Below are positions 22,770 to 36,887 of a stretch of 64,000 nt of DNA, piece by piece. Origin of the DNA: Meloidogyne chitwoodi (Eukaryota; Nematoda; Chromadorea; Rhabditida; Meloidogynidae); assembly GCA_015183035.1 (NCBI GenBank), contig JACZZP010000013.1, forward strand, positions 1,488,001-1,552,000, in the 5' to 3' direction. Below the pieces are notes generated by a model, which searched no databases, had not been told where the DNA came from, and was given only the letters and a program-made list of their open reading frames with translations. Both the position numbers and the translations under genes were made by a program. The stretch's first letter is position 1. Each line of letters opens with the position of its first letter.

Positions 22770-25700
22770 ATGTATCCATTTCAAAATCAACAACAACATG
22801 TACCTTTACCACCTTCACAGCAACATCAGGTTTAATTTATTATTTTAAACAGATTTTTCTTGCTTTTTATCTATGAAAAGTTATATTAAGATTAGTTCTA
22901 AAATTACTTCTGGATTTTTTAATATATTTTTTAGCATTATCAAGTTCGTTACCCTTCTTCTGCAATGTTGCCACCTAATCATGTTGCTGCTGCAGCTGCT
23001 GCTGCAACAATGGGGCAACCTCCACCATTCCAGCCACCACCAGCAACAGGTCAACCGCTTCCACAACATCCCCATCATCAACAACAGCAAACTCAACATA
23101 TTTATCAGTATCATATGGGAGCACAACATCCTTCCACATTTTCATGTTTGTTTAAAATATATTTTAAAATAAGGGATTGAATTCTGACCCATGAAGTAAG
23201 ATAAAATAATAATTATAAGCCTTTAATAAAAGTAATTTAACCAAAATTTTCTATAAAATTAAATATATTTTTTAGCTCATCCGAGTGGAATGTATTTTGC
23301 ATCACCATCATCTTTACAAAATCCTCAAGCTCACAATTCAGTTTTGGGAGGACAAAATGGAATTTCAGGAGGTCCTCTTTCTGTCCCTGGTGCAAATATT
23401 CATCCAGGAATAAAACCAGCACAAAGAGAATCTGTTGATAAATTAGTAATGCAAATATCAAATCCTAAACAACAAATAACTTCTGAATTAATTTATGAAA
23501 GACGTCTATTTTTTGAAAGACTTGTATTATTAAATGAACAACATGGGGAAGTTCTTAGTGGTCCTCCACAAGTTTCTAAATCTCCAGTAGATTTATATTC
23601 ACTTTATTATGCTGTTAAATTACGTGGAGGATTTGAAAAGGTTTTTAATATTTTATTAAATTAATATATTTTAAAATTTATTAAAAAACAGACAATTCGT
23701 GACAAAATTTGGAAGAATTTATGTGTTGATGCAAATGCTGAAATGCAACAATCATCAGCAGCAGGATTTCAACTACGCAAACATTATCAAAAATATTTAT
23801 TAAAATTAGAATGCCTTGAAACAGGCCAAAATATAAAAGAATTGGTTGAATTTGCTGAAAAACAAAAAAAGAAGAAGAAAGAAAAAGAACTTATTCCATC
23901 AGCATCTACACCAATACCTACTGCTGGAGGAGGTCCAGGTACTCCTTCATCTAGTACTTCATCTTCTATTGCTGGTAAAGATGAACAAATGAAAGGAGAA
24001 CAACAACAAAGACCTTCTCCATTTGGAGTTGTTGCTAATCCTTATCCTCAACCAGGTTTTTTTGAATTTAAAATATTTTAATAATTTTAAAAATCTGTAA
24101 AATTATTATAAAGTAAAAGGTCTGAGAGGGAAAATCATAGATTCTTAAATATATAAAAATCTAAGTAAGAAGAATATTTCCCCAATAATAAAAAAATTTG
24201 GAGAGTATTTATTGACAAAATAAGCGTTAATTTTTTGCACGTTTTGGAATGAAAAACTTATTTTATCAAAAAATAAAAATGCTTTAAAGTCAAAAAATTC
24301 AGTAAGAAAGAATTAGTAAAAATAAAGTTATTTAAAATAAAGAGAATTCTCTTTTTTCTTTTTTTTTATAAAATGGAATGAATACATATAAATAAATAAA
24401 TAAATAATATATTTATAAATAATTAGGTGTAAAGGGGGTGATGATAGACGAATTAATATTTTTATTTTATTTTTTGAGTACATATGTACTAAATTTTTTC
24501 TCATCTTTTTTTCTTGCTTTTATATTATTTATCGAGGTATTTTATTTATTTTTTAATTGAAAGAGGAAGAATAAAAAATTTATTTTTAATTTTTATCGAG
24601 TGAAAAGAAAATTTATGAAAAAAAATATTTTTTTTTATGGAGGGAATTATTAAAAAGAAAAGAAAAAGTTGTTAATATTTGATTACTTATAAATTGGCAA
24701 ATGAAAAGTTTTATTTTTAAATACCTTTTTATTAACTTGGAATTATTTTTTATTTTTTTAAAGTATATTTTGGAAATATTGGAAAAAAAATTGAAATTTT
24801 TTTAAAGAGAAAATTCTATTTTTAACCAAAATCTTCTAAATTATTTTTTATTTATTTGATCATTTTATAACAATGGCCAACTATTTAATTAAAAATAAAA
24901 AATTTTTATTAGAAATTGTAAAATTAAAAATTAAACAAAATTAATGGGTGAAATTTAATTAAAAATAATTTAAAATGCTTGAAATAAAACTAAAAAAACT
25001 TCTTTTTATTTTATTTTTGTATTAATTTAATTTCTTTATTAATTTCACCCATTTCGTGAGATAAATTATATTTATTTTACTTTTTTTTTAAAAAAAAATC
25101 AGAAATGCTTTAATATTGTTTAAAAACTTCAAAATAATATGTTTATATTTATTTTCACATGTGCCAAAAAATTTTCCGATTTTTAACTGCGCAAAAGTAT
25201 TTTATAATAATCAACTAAAAAACTAACCATCTGGCAAAAATAGTAGTTATTGGTTGCTACGGGTGTTTAAAATTATATAAAATAATTGAAAAGTAAAATT
25301 ATTGTGTAGCGGATATAAAAAATTTAGTTAAAAAAGGGGGATTGAGAAAAGTGAAAAGAAAAAGTAGCAGTTATAAATAAATAAATAAATAAATAAATAA
25401 ATGGAATATAGCCCTGTTAAACATATATTCGCGCAATAGGGAAGAAATAATGAATATAATGAAGGCTTTTATAAAAATATTAAATAGAGTGTAATATTTA
25501 ATAAGAAAGGGATATATTGAGCCAATACCTTTTTAAAAAAAAAGTGGAAGAGAATAATAAGATGTAAAAAAAATAAAAAAGGAAGTGGATTTGTATCTTT
25601 TATAAATGCACGGCATCAGAAAAAGAAGAGAAAACCGTTGTCAACCTTTCCTTTTTTCTCTTTTTAATTTTTAAGTGCCACACAACGATTTGAGGGGATT

Positions 25701-28700
25701 TTTTATATTTGTGTGACTTAGCGCGCGAATAAATAAGAATTAATGAGAAAAGAGAAGTGGAGGGGGATCATTTAATTTTCTTTGCCTCGAATGGCAAAAG
25801 AAATATGTGAAGTTTACAACAAAACTATTTTTTACTTTTCCTTTGAATGTTATAAATATATTAGCAATGTTGAGAATTTAAAAAGAAAAAATTATTTTTT
25901 TTTAAAATAATAATATTATTAAATATTTTGCGCTCACCCCCAAATGACTCAAAAAATTAAAAAAGGAATATTAAAAAAACACATTGACTCAGGAAATAAT
26001 TTTTTAATATTCTTTACATTTTTAGTATTTTCTCCTTTTTTTTATTTAAAAAGTTTAATTGCTTTTATTATTTATTTTGTTTCTTTTTTTGGACTTTTTT
26101 TTTATAAATTTATTTTTAAACAAAAAAAGATTAATTAATGCAACTTTAAATTTTGGTATTTAAGTTGATTAAAATTATTTTTTAAAAAATAATATTAAAA
26201 AATTTTTGACAACATTTTAATATAAGAAAAAAGAAGAAAAACGGAGGATAATAATTCTACTATTAGTAACACTAATTTATTCAATACCAACATTTATTTT
26301 AAAAATTTAAAAGAATCGTCTCAAAATATTGCCATTCAGAATAACCAATTATTAACTGCTGGGAAAAATTTGTTAAATGGGACAATTGATGGAGTATGTC
26401 AAATGACTCCAAGTACTTCCAATTATCAGAACCATCAGAGAGATGTTTCTCAGCATTTTTATCGGTATTGGCCACAACAACAACAGCAACAGTGGTCCAA
26501 TTATTCTTCATATCCAATAAATGGGCAATTTGATTCTAATGGTTTTACTTCTCCTGAATCAAATTATTATGCTTATTCATATCCTTCATTGAATTATTGG
26601 CCTCCAACTAATAATTGGGGATGGAATGTAAAAAACTGGCAAAATTATCAACAAAAACAATCTTCAATTTCTACTTCACATTCTCCCAATAATTTAAAAA
26701 ATGATGGACTTCAATCATCTTCTCAAACTTTGGATGCCTCTCCAAAATCATCGAAAACTTCACAAATTAATTCTGATATTCCTAATACATGGCAAAATTA
26801 TCATCAACAGCAACAAAATTCTGCTAGATTTATAATTTATCATCAGCGACAGCAAATACCTGCGCGTTATTTAAGCGGCGCGTCTAATAGTGGTTTTTAT
26901 AGAAATTAAAATTATTCAAGAAAAATTATAAATTAAAAAAAATTACATTTTTAAAAATTATTTTCAGGTTATTCCTTTCATCCTTCACCTGCGCCTGGAG
27001 ATTTTGGAACACTCCCGACTGGTGGATATCCCCCAGCGCCACAGCATTTTGCTCCTGGGGGTCAATATCCACCCTCTTCACAATGGGCAGCTTATCATCA
27101 ACAAATGTATCTTCAACAAAGAATGAGGGGACCTCAACCATCACCAACAAATCAATCATCTGTTTCTGGAAAACAACAATTGCAGGTTATTTTAAATTTA
27201 TACTTCTTTGTTAAAGCTTAGGATTTTTTAAATTATTATAAATAAAAGAAAAAAGATTTTTCAATTTAAATAATTTTTTATTTAGAAAAAATTATTTTTT
27301 TTACAAAAATCTTTTTTTTTTTTGTAATAAAATAGAAATTTATTTTTCTATTGGATTAATTAAATATGTATGGAAATAAAATAAAAAATTAATTAAGTGA
27401 GAAAGTAAAAAATATCAATTTGAGCGTAAAATTAAATGTTTTTAGTCACGTGTTTATGTAAGGGATTCCCTCTATATTTATGAGAAAATTTTTTTTGTGA
27501 ACTTGTTTACGCAAAAAATCGAAATAAATAAATAAATAATTCACATGAAAAAGGATGACTAAAAATAGAATGAATAAAAAAAGAATAAATTTAATTATAA
27601 TGGTTATATGGGCGGAATTATATAAATAAATGAATGAATAATGTATTTTTTAAAAAAAAGAAAAATTTTTTCTTTACATTTTTTTTATTATTTTTTAAAT
27701 TGAAGACGGAAGATGAACATCAACAGCAGCAATTACAACAACAACAACAAGGACGTATACCTTCTTCAACTTCATCATCAAGACTTTCATCAACATCAAC
27801 CCCAGCACCAACTGACACATTACAACAGAATAGAGGAGCTTCTACTGTTACTGACTTTCAACAACAACAAAATGAATCTTCAAAAAAAGTTGATGTTGAA
27901 ACTGATGGAGAAAATGCTCAAAAAGAAGCAAAAGGGAATAATAATATGTCTGGTGCTGCTTTTCCTTATAATGCGTTTGTTTTTTGCATCTTTTTTATTT
28001 TTAACTTTAAAAAATAATAATAATTTTTAAGAAATCCATCAAATGCAATTCCTTCTTCTGCTGGTTATTATCATCATCAAATACCACATCCATCACTTTA
28101 TGCCCCACGTTATTCTCCAGGAAGTTTGCCATCATCTTCTGATTATCCACAAGGAGTTTATGTTGGAACTCCTAGAGTTCAACAGCAGGTTAATTTATAT
28201 ATTATCGTTTATTTATTTTTGTAAATGTCTAGAGAGGGCGGCTGTTAAGAAATACATTTTATCGGGAATTCCCCAATTCCTTGATCAAGGGTTTCCGGTT
28301 TTAAAAATTAACTTCTTTTGGGGTGAAAAATAGGAAAATTACTTTTTATTGACATCAGTTGTGTTAAAAGAATAAAATATTCTCAAAAATATCTAAATTT
28401 CTTTTAGCAGCCAATTTGGACTCCTTATGGAGGAATGCAAAATGCTCCAACCGTTGCTGTGCGTTATCATCAACAACAACAACAACCACCAACTGTTGGT
28501 ACTCCAATAAATCGCTTTCCGAATGGTTATTCACAACAATCTACCTCTCAACAAAATATGCCAGGAGCAGCGAATTCCCCTCAACTTTTGGCCGCTTCAC
28601 AACAGCAACAGAATATTTCGATGAAACATCACTCTAAAGGGAGAATTGCAGGTAATTTTTAATTTTATTTTAAAATTAATAAGTATTAATTCTTTGGCTG

Positions 28701-31700
28701 ATTTTCTCCATCGGCAATGATTCCCTTTAAAAATTACCATTTATTAATGATTTATCTGTCCCAAGGATCTCTATAAACTTTATTTTTAGGTCCTGGAATT
28801 TTACCTATCGCCTCATCTATTCCAGTTGCTGCCTATACAACAAATGTACCAAATGTACAACAACCTCAGCAATTTCCTGCTTGGTTTGGTTCAGCAACAA
28901 TGACAACACAGCAATCTCCTTTTGTTCCATATTCATTAGAAGTACAGGCAATTGCACACGTTCAACATCAGCAAGCACAAATTCAGCAACAACGATATAG
29001 GCGTCCTAAAGTATATTCTCGTGATCTGCAAGGGGTTAATTTTTTTAAATTTTCTTTAAAAAAGAATTCTTTTTAGGTCACTCCAACACGTATTATTATG
29101 GCTTTACGCAGTGCTTTACATTTGGAAACGTGTTGGGCATTAAATGCACTTAATATACAATTATATGATGATACAACTCCAAATTCTTATCCTTCACTTT
29201 CACAAACACCTGAATTTCTTAATTTGTTAGTGGAACATTTTGCTGCGGTGCTTAGCCTTTTATTTCCACAACATTTTGATGTTTGTTTTTTATTTTTTTG
29301 AAGTATCCGTTTTGTTGCCAGGGATTATTTTTCGAAATATTTAAGGAAATATTGAAACATTTTTTAATAAAATTTTTAACTAATACAAATATATAGGTAA
29401 AATTGTTTAACTGTTGTTCATCATTATCAAAAGCTAATGATTCAACAACAATTTCTACACAAAATATAAAACATTTAAACTCTACTAATCAACAAAAAAT
29501 TGAATCTGTCTCATTAATGGTTCGTCCACCACCTTTATATCAATCACCTTCAACTTCTTTTGCTAATATTGGAAATAATAATATTTCAACAAATCCAAAT
29601 TTTACGTTAGTTTCACGGCTTGGTCGTCAAGTTAAATTGGATATGACAACAGAAATACCTGAAGAATTAGCATTGCAATTGGAGAAGGCAGAAAATGGTG
29701 AAGTTGGCGAAAATAATTTATTAGAAGAAGAACATAATTTAGGTTAGAATTATTTTTTAGTTACTGATTGAAAATATTTTTTAAGAAAAAATTTATATTT
29801 CGAAAATTTTATTTATCTTTTTAAATTTATTTAAATTCCAGAAAATTCAAAGAATACTTGGAGAACTGCATTCGTAAAACGGATAAGACAATCAATTCAA
29901 AATCATATTAATTCTCGTCAAGATTTGTCTAAACTAGCCCCTCGTTTTAGTAAAAGTTTAATAAAAGTTGATAATAAAACAAAATTTGAAGAAAAAGAGA
30001 ATTTAATTAAAATTGAAGAAAAAGATGACATTAAGAAAGAAGAGGAAGAAGAAATTGAAGAAAATAAGGAAGAGGAGAATTCTTTCAAATCATCACCATT
30101 CTTTTATCGAAAGCCTCTTCCTTGGGAAAATTGGGATCGTTATAGTATGGATGAATGTTCTTTAATTAGTAGAAGACCAGTATTATGCAATCAACGTTCT
30201 ATTACCTCTTCTTCATCTTCTGCAGCAATAACTAATGAATTAATTGATCGTTGTTTGGCTTTATCAAATATTTTTCGTGGTTTTTCATTTCTCGGTGAAC
30301 AAAAAATTTTGTCTCAGCATGCAGGGTTATTAAAGCTGTTGGCTTCTATTTTAATGCTTCAGTGTAGTGATCAAAGCAGAAAACGAATAGCTGGAGAGGT
30401 TTTTAATTTAAAAAAATATGGTTGGGGTTATTTTTGGATTTTATTTTACCTTAATTTTTATTTTTTAAATTTTAGACACCTCGTCAATTTTCTTTTCCAC
30501 GTCCTCCACCTGAAGAATCAATAAAAATTGAATCTAATTCTGATGAAACTAAACAATCTTTTAAGAAAAACATTTCTTCTTCTATTGTTGTTCCTGCAGA
30601 ACAGGATAATCAAGAAAAATGGCTTTTAGAAGTTTCAAATCAATTAAGAGATGATGCCTTTACTATTCTCTCTCATATCTCTCCACACGTATTATTTTAA
30701 AATAAATAAAAATTTTAAAATATATTTTTTATAGTTGGACTTATACGAAATGGATAGCGAAATTTCTTTTCCTCTTTTTGATGCTTTACTTCATTGGTCG
30801 GTCTGTACAGATTTGTCAGCCCGTGACCCATTACCTCCTTATGGAGCACTTTCTCCTCAACATTTTGTGCTGGAAACATTCTGTAAAATGAGTGTTCTTG
30901 AACGAAATATTGATCTCCTTTTGGCTACTGGTCCATGGCCTCGTATTGAAGAATTTGTGCGACAACTTTGTTCATTAATTTGTGAAGAACCACCAGTCCG
31001 TGAATTTGCTATAGTTATTTTGAATGCTTTATGTGCTGCTAGTGAACCTGTTTGTCATGTAGCAACTGATGAAACTTCACTTTTAGATCATCTTGTTTCA
31101 TTTTTAGAAGCTGCTGATGCAAATATGACACAAGTAAAAAATTTGGATAATTTTAAAAGAATTTAAATTAAATTTTATTTATAATTTTCTTTTTAGATTG
31201 CTCAACATCAAGGTATTCATGCTTTAAGAGAAAATCCTGAAATTATTGGAACTTCGGTTGGAATGTTACGTCGTGCAACTCTGATTATGACACATATTGT
31301 GAGACATGAACATTGTCGTAAACATTTTCAACGACTTCAACATCGTTTTTTGCAGTTTACTGTTTCACATTTTGTTAGTTTTGTTTTTTATTTTTTAAAT
31401 TGTTGAAGTTTCTTTGAAGAGATTAATAATAAAAAAAGGATTTTGATTTAAAAATTATATTTTTATAATATTTTATATAATCTTATCTTTTTTTAAACAG
31501 ATGGATTCTCGAGTTGCTGCTATGGTGGCTGATATTTTATTTGAAATTCAAAAGGGAAATGGAGTAAATGATTTATCTATTGAAGAACAAACAATTTTAT
31601 TAACAACAACAATAAATAAAAAAATAGAAGAAAATATTAGTGATGAAATTGAACAACAAAAATCTTCTCCAACATTATTTAATGGTGGTAATGAATATAT

Positions 31701-32449
31701 AAATGAAGAAAATATTAATAATAATAATTGTGTTGGTGATGATGATGGTAGTGGATATGGACAACAACAACAATTTAAACATTCAAAATACAAGTATTAA
31801 ATTATTTAAAAATATTAAAATGGACATTTTGTTTTAACAAAATAAAAAGAAAAACTATGAAAATATATTTAACCTTTTTATTAATTTATTAGAGATATGT
31901 TCTCTTCACTCTATTCTTTTTATTCTTTTCTTTTTTTTTTAATATTTTTTTAAAAAAAAAGTTTTTAGTTCTATCGGTTCTTCTTCTTCTTTATCAACAG
32001 CTACTCCTTCTTCAACAACAACCTTCCAACAACAACAACAACATCATTCAACTTCAACTTCTGCTTTATTAGCCCTTTACAATGGTGGAACAGAAAATTG
32101 TTATTCAACAGAAAAATCAAAAATATTATTAGATAATAATAAAGGAATAATAAAAGAACAACAAAATGGTTGTGATCCATCTTTATATTGGTTAAAAAAT
32201 AATAATTCTAATTCTAATAATAATACAACAACAATAAATAATGAAATAACAACAATTATATCACCTAAAAAAAGAGGAAGAAAAAGGCCAACATCAACTA
32301 ATCCTTCAGATATTTCTTCTTCTCCTAAAAAAAGTTTAAATCAAAAAAGACAACAAATAAATAAACAACGTTTAGTTGTGGATAATAATAATCCAATAAT
32401 TGATAATTCATCAACAGATAATAATTTATCAGTTAAATCAAATTTTTAA
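22770..32449 (+). CDS. let-526: SWI/SNF subunit ARID1/Osa (LET-526 orthologue)
   Basis: 18 exons: 22770-22829, 22935-23145, 23276-23640, 23692-24055, 26227-26892, 26968-27185, 27706-27974, 28032-28188, 28408-28651, 28790-29034, 29077-29280, 29397-29742, 29842-30398, 30476-30688, 30735-31133, 31197-31373, 31501-31793, 31969-32449. Sum 5469 bases, 1822 aa. A Gln/Pro/His-rich N-terminus is followed by an ARID DNA-binding domain (about residues 135-250, with VDLYSLYYAVKLRGGFEK and KIWKNLCVD). Long Gln/Ser/Tyr-rich stretches lead to the BAF250/Osa C-terminal helical domain from about residue 930 (LHLETCWALNALN, FLNLLVEHFAAVLS, PPVREFAIVILNALCAA). The Asn-rich tail holds an AT-hook-like KKRGRKRP. 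This is the DNA-targeting subunit of BAF-type chromatin remodellers in the nucleus. The 666-nt exon 5 keeps frame whether in or out. Confidence 0.92.
24056..26226. other. 2.2-kb intron of let-526
   Basis: The longest intron of this gene. It is very AT-rich, with an (AAAT)n run near 25378-25402 and shorter ones near 24386. No second gene or transposon signature recognised inside. A poly-T-rich open stretch at 25944-26138 is low complexity and not called. Confidence 0.5.
25378..25402. repeat. (AAAT)n microsatellite
   Basis: About six tandem AAAT units inside the long let-526 intron. Confidence 0.8.
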
Positions 32450-33373
32450 AAAATATTGACCATTTAGAAATTTAAAATTAATTATTTATTCTATGTATTT
32501 TTTAATTTATTTTTGAGAGTTTTTTCTCTTTAATTATGTCATAGATTAAATAATAATTTTTCTGCCCTAAGACCTTTAATTTAATTATTTTTTATTTTTT
32601 TTTCATTCCCTTCCTGGTTCTTTTCTTGTATTTTTTTTTAGTAATTTATTTATTTTTTAAAATATATTTCCTACTCATTTTTAAAAAATTATTCAAAAAT
32701 TGTTTGCTCAAATGCTTCATATATAAATCTTTTTTTCTTTTTCTTTTTCTATAATTTTGTGTTTATTTATTTTAAATTTTAATTAATTAAAATAAAAACA
32801 CAAAAATGTATTTTTCTTTTTATATATAGCTGAATTATGTTCTTTTAAAGATATATTTATTTATAATTAATTATATTTAAGAGAACATTAAAATTAGGTA
32901 ACAGCTACTGACTAATTTATTTTTTTATTTTTATTTTTTTATAATTAATATATATCTTTGTATTTTTTATATTTTATTTTATTTAGAGAGAAACAATTTA
33001 AAAAAAAAAAGTTTTAAATATTTATTTTTTTTTGTTTCTCAAAAATGTAAATTATCATTTTTGGTTAAAATTATTTTTCCTCATTTTTTTAATTTAATTG
33101 AAATATATATTTTTAGAAAATTCGTTTTTGATTTTTCTTTTATTTTTTTCTAATTTTTTTAAAATTATTAAATACTACGTTTGTTTTTTTATTTCCAAAA
33201 TTTGTATAAAATAAAAAAGTTGAAACTTTTATTTTTATTTAAAAATATAAAATTTTAAAATAATTAAATGAAACAAATAATCTTCTTTAATTAAAAAAAA
33301 TACAAATTAAGAGAATAATTAAATAATTTAAAATTATTTAAAAAGATTATTATTTAAAAGATGTGTTTATTAA
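32450..33373. other. AT-rich spacer between convergent genes
   Basis: Lies between the stop codons of let-526 (+) and the DEG/ENaC-like gene (-). Dominated by poly-A and poly-T runs; it should hold both 3' untranslated regions. Nothing else recognised. Confidence 0.5.
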
Positions 33374-35667
33374 TTAATATCGTTCATCATAATCTAAATT
33401 ATTTCTTTGTTTTAATAAATCTCCTTCACCTCCAATAATAGCCAATGGAGGTAATTGACGTGCACTTCCAGCAACAACTAAAGATTGTTGACGAATAACA
33501 CCTTTAGGTGATGTTAATGAAACAATTGAATTATTATTATTATTATTTTGTTGTCCATTTAATAAATTATTATGTTGTATTTCTATTGGAGGAATCATTG
33601 GGCTTTTAGGTTCAATTCTATTATTATTTTCTAATTTATTATTAAATAAATTATGACAAAAATTACAAAATATTATTCTCCTAAATATTAAATTAAATAT
33701 TATTAAAATAAATAAATAAAATAACCAAAATAAATATAAAATAGCAAAACACCAAAGATTTAAACATAATTCTCTAAATAATTGATAAATATCCATTTGA
33801 GGAACAATAAATAATTCTGTTACTTTAAAAGTTTCAAAAGAAAAAGAAGCTCGTGAAACAAAATCCTTTTTAAAAATTGTTAAATTATTTTTAATTATTT
33901 TATTTAAAAAAACTTGAGTATTTCTATATTCTGCAGGTAAATCTCTTTCTTGTGTTTTTGTTGGAAAATAAATATTTTTACAAGAAAAAGATGATTCTCT
34001 TTTAAAAATTAATTAAATTAATTAATTTTTATTTAAATTTACTTTTTACATTTATTAATAGAATTAATAATTATTGAAAAAGAATTATTATTATTATTAG
34101 TAATTTGTTCTTTATATTCATTTTCATAATAATCAAATTCAAGGAATGGACGAACACAACGTTCAAATTCACCAACAGTACAAATTGTAGATGCATTAAA
34201 ACGACGTAAAAAATAACTAAAATTAAATTAATTTAAAAATAATTAATTAAATACCTATTTAAATCATTTTGAAGTGTCCAAAGTACTAATAACATTGGGA
34301 CACAAGAACATTTTTCTTTAAAATAAAAATAAATAAATAAATAAAAATAACATTACCAACAGCAGTTTCAAGCATACAAAAAAGACCAGAACTAGCTTCT
34401 GGAATTAATTTTTCTGAATTAATTGAATAATAATTTTCTGAAGAATGACAAGAAGAAGAAAAAGATGAGAATATTCTATGCTAAATTAATTAAATTTAAA
34501 TTAATTAATTTAAAAAATAAAACTTCTCTTCTAATATTCATTTTTAAAGATTTTTTATCATTTAAAGGATGTGATTCTCCCAACATTATGGCAATTAATA
34601 AACGATTTTGTAATTCTGCAGGTATAAGAAATATATCAATACCAGGATGGACAGAAAGAGAAGAAGAAAGAAATGAATTACGTGAAATCTTTTTTTTTTT
34701 TTAAATTAATTATTTTATTTTATTTACTTGAAATGTTATTTGCATTCCTCTAGGTGATTCCATTGGATTTTGTAGAAAAGAAAGATTACCAATAAAAGGC
34801 CAACAAATACCTCCTTTTTAGGTATAAAAAATATTTTTTTTTAATTTTAATTATTTTTTATTCAATTTTTTTGAAATTTTGGTATAAAATCATATATTTT
34901 AAAATATAATCGATTAACAAACAAAATTATTAAAAATAATAAATTCATCTATTTTAAAGAAAATCATTGTTAAAAATAATTATCTCCTTAAGGGATATCA
35001 GAACTTTTATTTTTTGTTATTTATTTTATTTTTTATAATTTTTAAAATTAACCTTTAGATGTAGCTAACCATGGTTGTACCATTCTACAACAATCATATC
35101 CACCCATTTGACGAGAACCAATTACACAACTTGATACCTATTAATTTAATTTTAATTTAATTTAATTAAAATAAAACCATTTCTTGACATTGAGGCATTA
35201 ATTGTTCTAAACGTTGTTTTAATCTTCCATTGGGTAATAATTGGGCAATTGTTTGTTCTGCTTGTTGTTTATCTTGTTCAGATAAAGGCAAAGACAAAGA
35301 ATCTTCTGGAGGATTAATTCCCAATGAAGGATCAAGCCATTGACGAAGATATGAAAGAACAAAATCTTTATTAAATTGTTGACCAAGAGAAGAAAGACCA
35401 GCTTGAGTAAATGGAAAACGATTACAAAAAAGTAAATGAGGAAGAGTTAATTCATTTGCAATATAACTAAAAATTAAATAATTATTTTAAATTAAATTTA
35501 TTTTTAATTTTTTACATTTTTTTCTGTTCAATTTGTCTTCCATCTAAATAAATTTTAATTAATGGTAAGCTTTGTAACACCCAATAAATTATGCAAATAA
35601 TTAAAAGTAAAATTTTTATAAATTTTATTAAAAAAGAAAATAAATAATTATTTGATGTTGATGACAT
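33374..35667 (-). CDS. Divergent degenerin/ENaC-family membrane protein
   Basis: 9 exons on the minus strand: 35667-35516, 35466-35178, 35137-35053, 34813-34728, 34688-34524, 34480-34357, 34315-34255, 34216-34043, 33998-33374. Sum 1761 bases, 586 aa, normal for amiloride-sensitive-type channel subunits. TM1 (about residues 10-32) is followed by the family's post-TM1 block LPHLLFCNRFPF. The ectodomain shows the usual cysteines (DCCRMVQPW, then GICWPF; CSCVP; ICTVGEFERC). TM2 is at about 450-480 (DIYQLFRELCLNLWCF...), followed by an Asn-rich cytoplasmic tail. Canonical members gate Na+ in sensory neurons, muscle or epithelia. Two hallmarks are missing: the N-terminal His-Gly gating motif and the G/S-x-S selectivity filter with its preceding glycines. 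It may be a non-conducting or unusual subunit. Confidence 0.75.
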
Positions 35668-36887
35668 TTTAAAAAATAAGTAAATAATAATAATATTTTT
35701 TAATTTAAAAAATAAATAAAAATGTCCTCAAATGTTGAATAAATAACTCTTTTCTTTTCTCCTTTTTTCCTTTTTTTTTGTAAGTTGTTAATTTTTAAAT
35801 ATTTTATTTTTCTACTATTTTTATTGCCTTCAACAATGGACAATAAAAATATTTTTATTTTCTTAAGACCGTTGTTGTCCAGGTAACTTACTTTTCCTTT
35901 GACCACATTCTAAAGAAACCCCAAAAATTTAGTGCCAGCTTTGTGCAAAGATTGAAGTAAAAAAATAAAAATAATTATTTTTATGTGTGTTAGTATGTGA
36001 TAGATTGAAATAAACTTTTACTTCTTTTTTAATATTTTTAGCTTTATTTTAATTAAAAAAAAATTTTTTGCACTTCACACAACCAAAATGCCCTTATATT
36101 TTTACAAAATGACCATAAAAATATTTTTTATTTTTTTTAATTATATATTTGCGCGGGAAATATGCCAATTAATTATTTATTAATTTTACAACCTTTGGAC
36201 AAAATAAGAAAAAAAGTTTTTAGAAAGGAGTGAATATGTAATATTAATTTGACCATTTAATTATTATTAAAAAATAAAAAAGTTAAAAATAAGAAAAAAA
36301 ATTAAAAAAGAGAAAAAATTTAATTTTGTATTAAAAAATATTTTAAATTAATATAATCTTTTATTAAATATTCTTATAATTTTTAAAAAATAGTATAAAA
36401 ATATTTTTTTTAATTATAAGTAAAATACCTAAAAAATAAAAAAAAAACTTTTAAAATTTATTTAAAATAAAGCGAAAATTATAATTAAAAAAATAATAAA
36501 ATAAATTAAAGGGTTATTATTAATTAATAATAACAAAAATTTGTTTTTCTAATTTAAATTCTTTTTTTTATCAATAAATCTTTTTTTATTTGCAATAATA
36601 ATTCCTTTAATAAAAATGCATGTATATATTGCCAATATTTTGTTAAAATAAGTAGATGATGGCCAATGAAAATATCACCAAAAATATTTAAAAAAGAAAT
36701 AATTCTTTTTAGAAATGTAAAAATTAAAACAAATTTTTTTTAATTTTGGTAAAAAATTCATGGAAAATTAAAAAAAATGCGTCAGATATGTGGCGTTTAT
36801 TTTGAAAATATATTTTAATTAAAAAAAAAGAGAAAACGCCGATAAAAATTATGAAAGAATGAGAAATAAAATTTCCAATCAAGTCAA
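35668..36887. other. AT-rich intergenic region
   Basis: 1.2 kb between two minus-strand genes; probably the promoter of the DEG/ENaC-like gene plus the 3' end of the 113-aa gene. Very AT-rich. No gene, RNA or repeat recognised. Confidence 0.45.

Noticed and set aside
25944..26138. 64-codon Phe/Lys-rich frame in the let-526 intron
   Set aside because: Translation of an AT-rich tract; it has no splice phase compatible with the gene.
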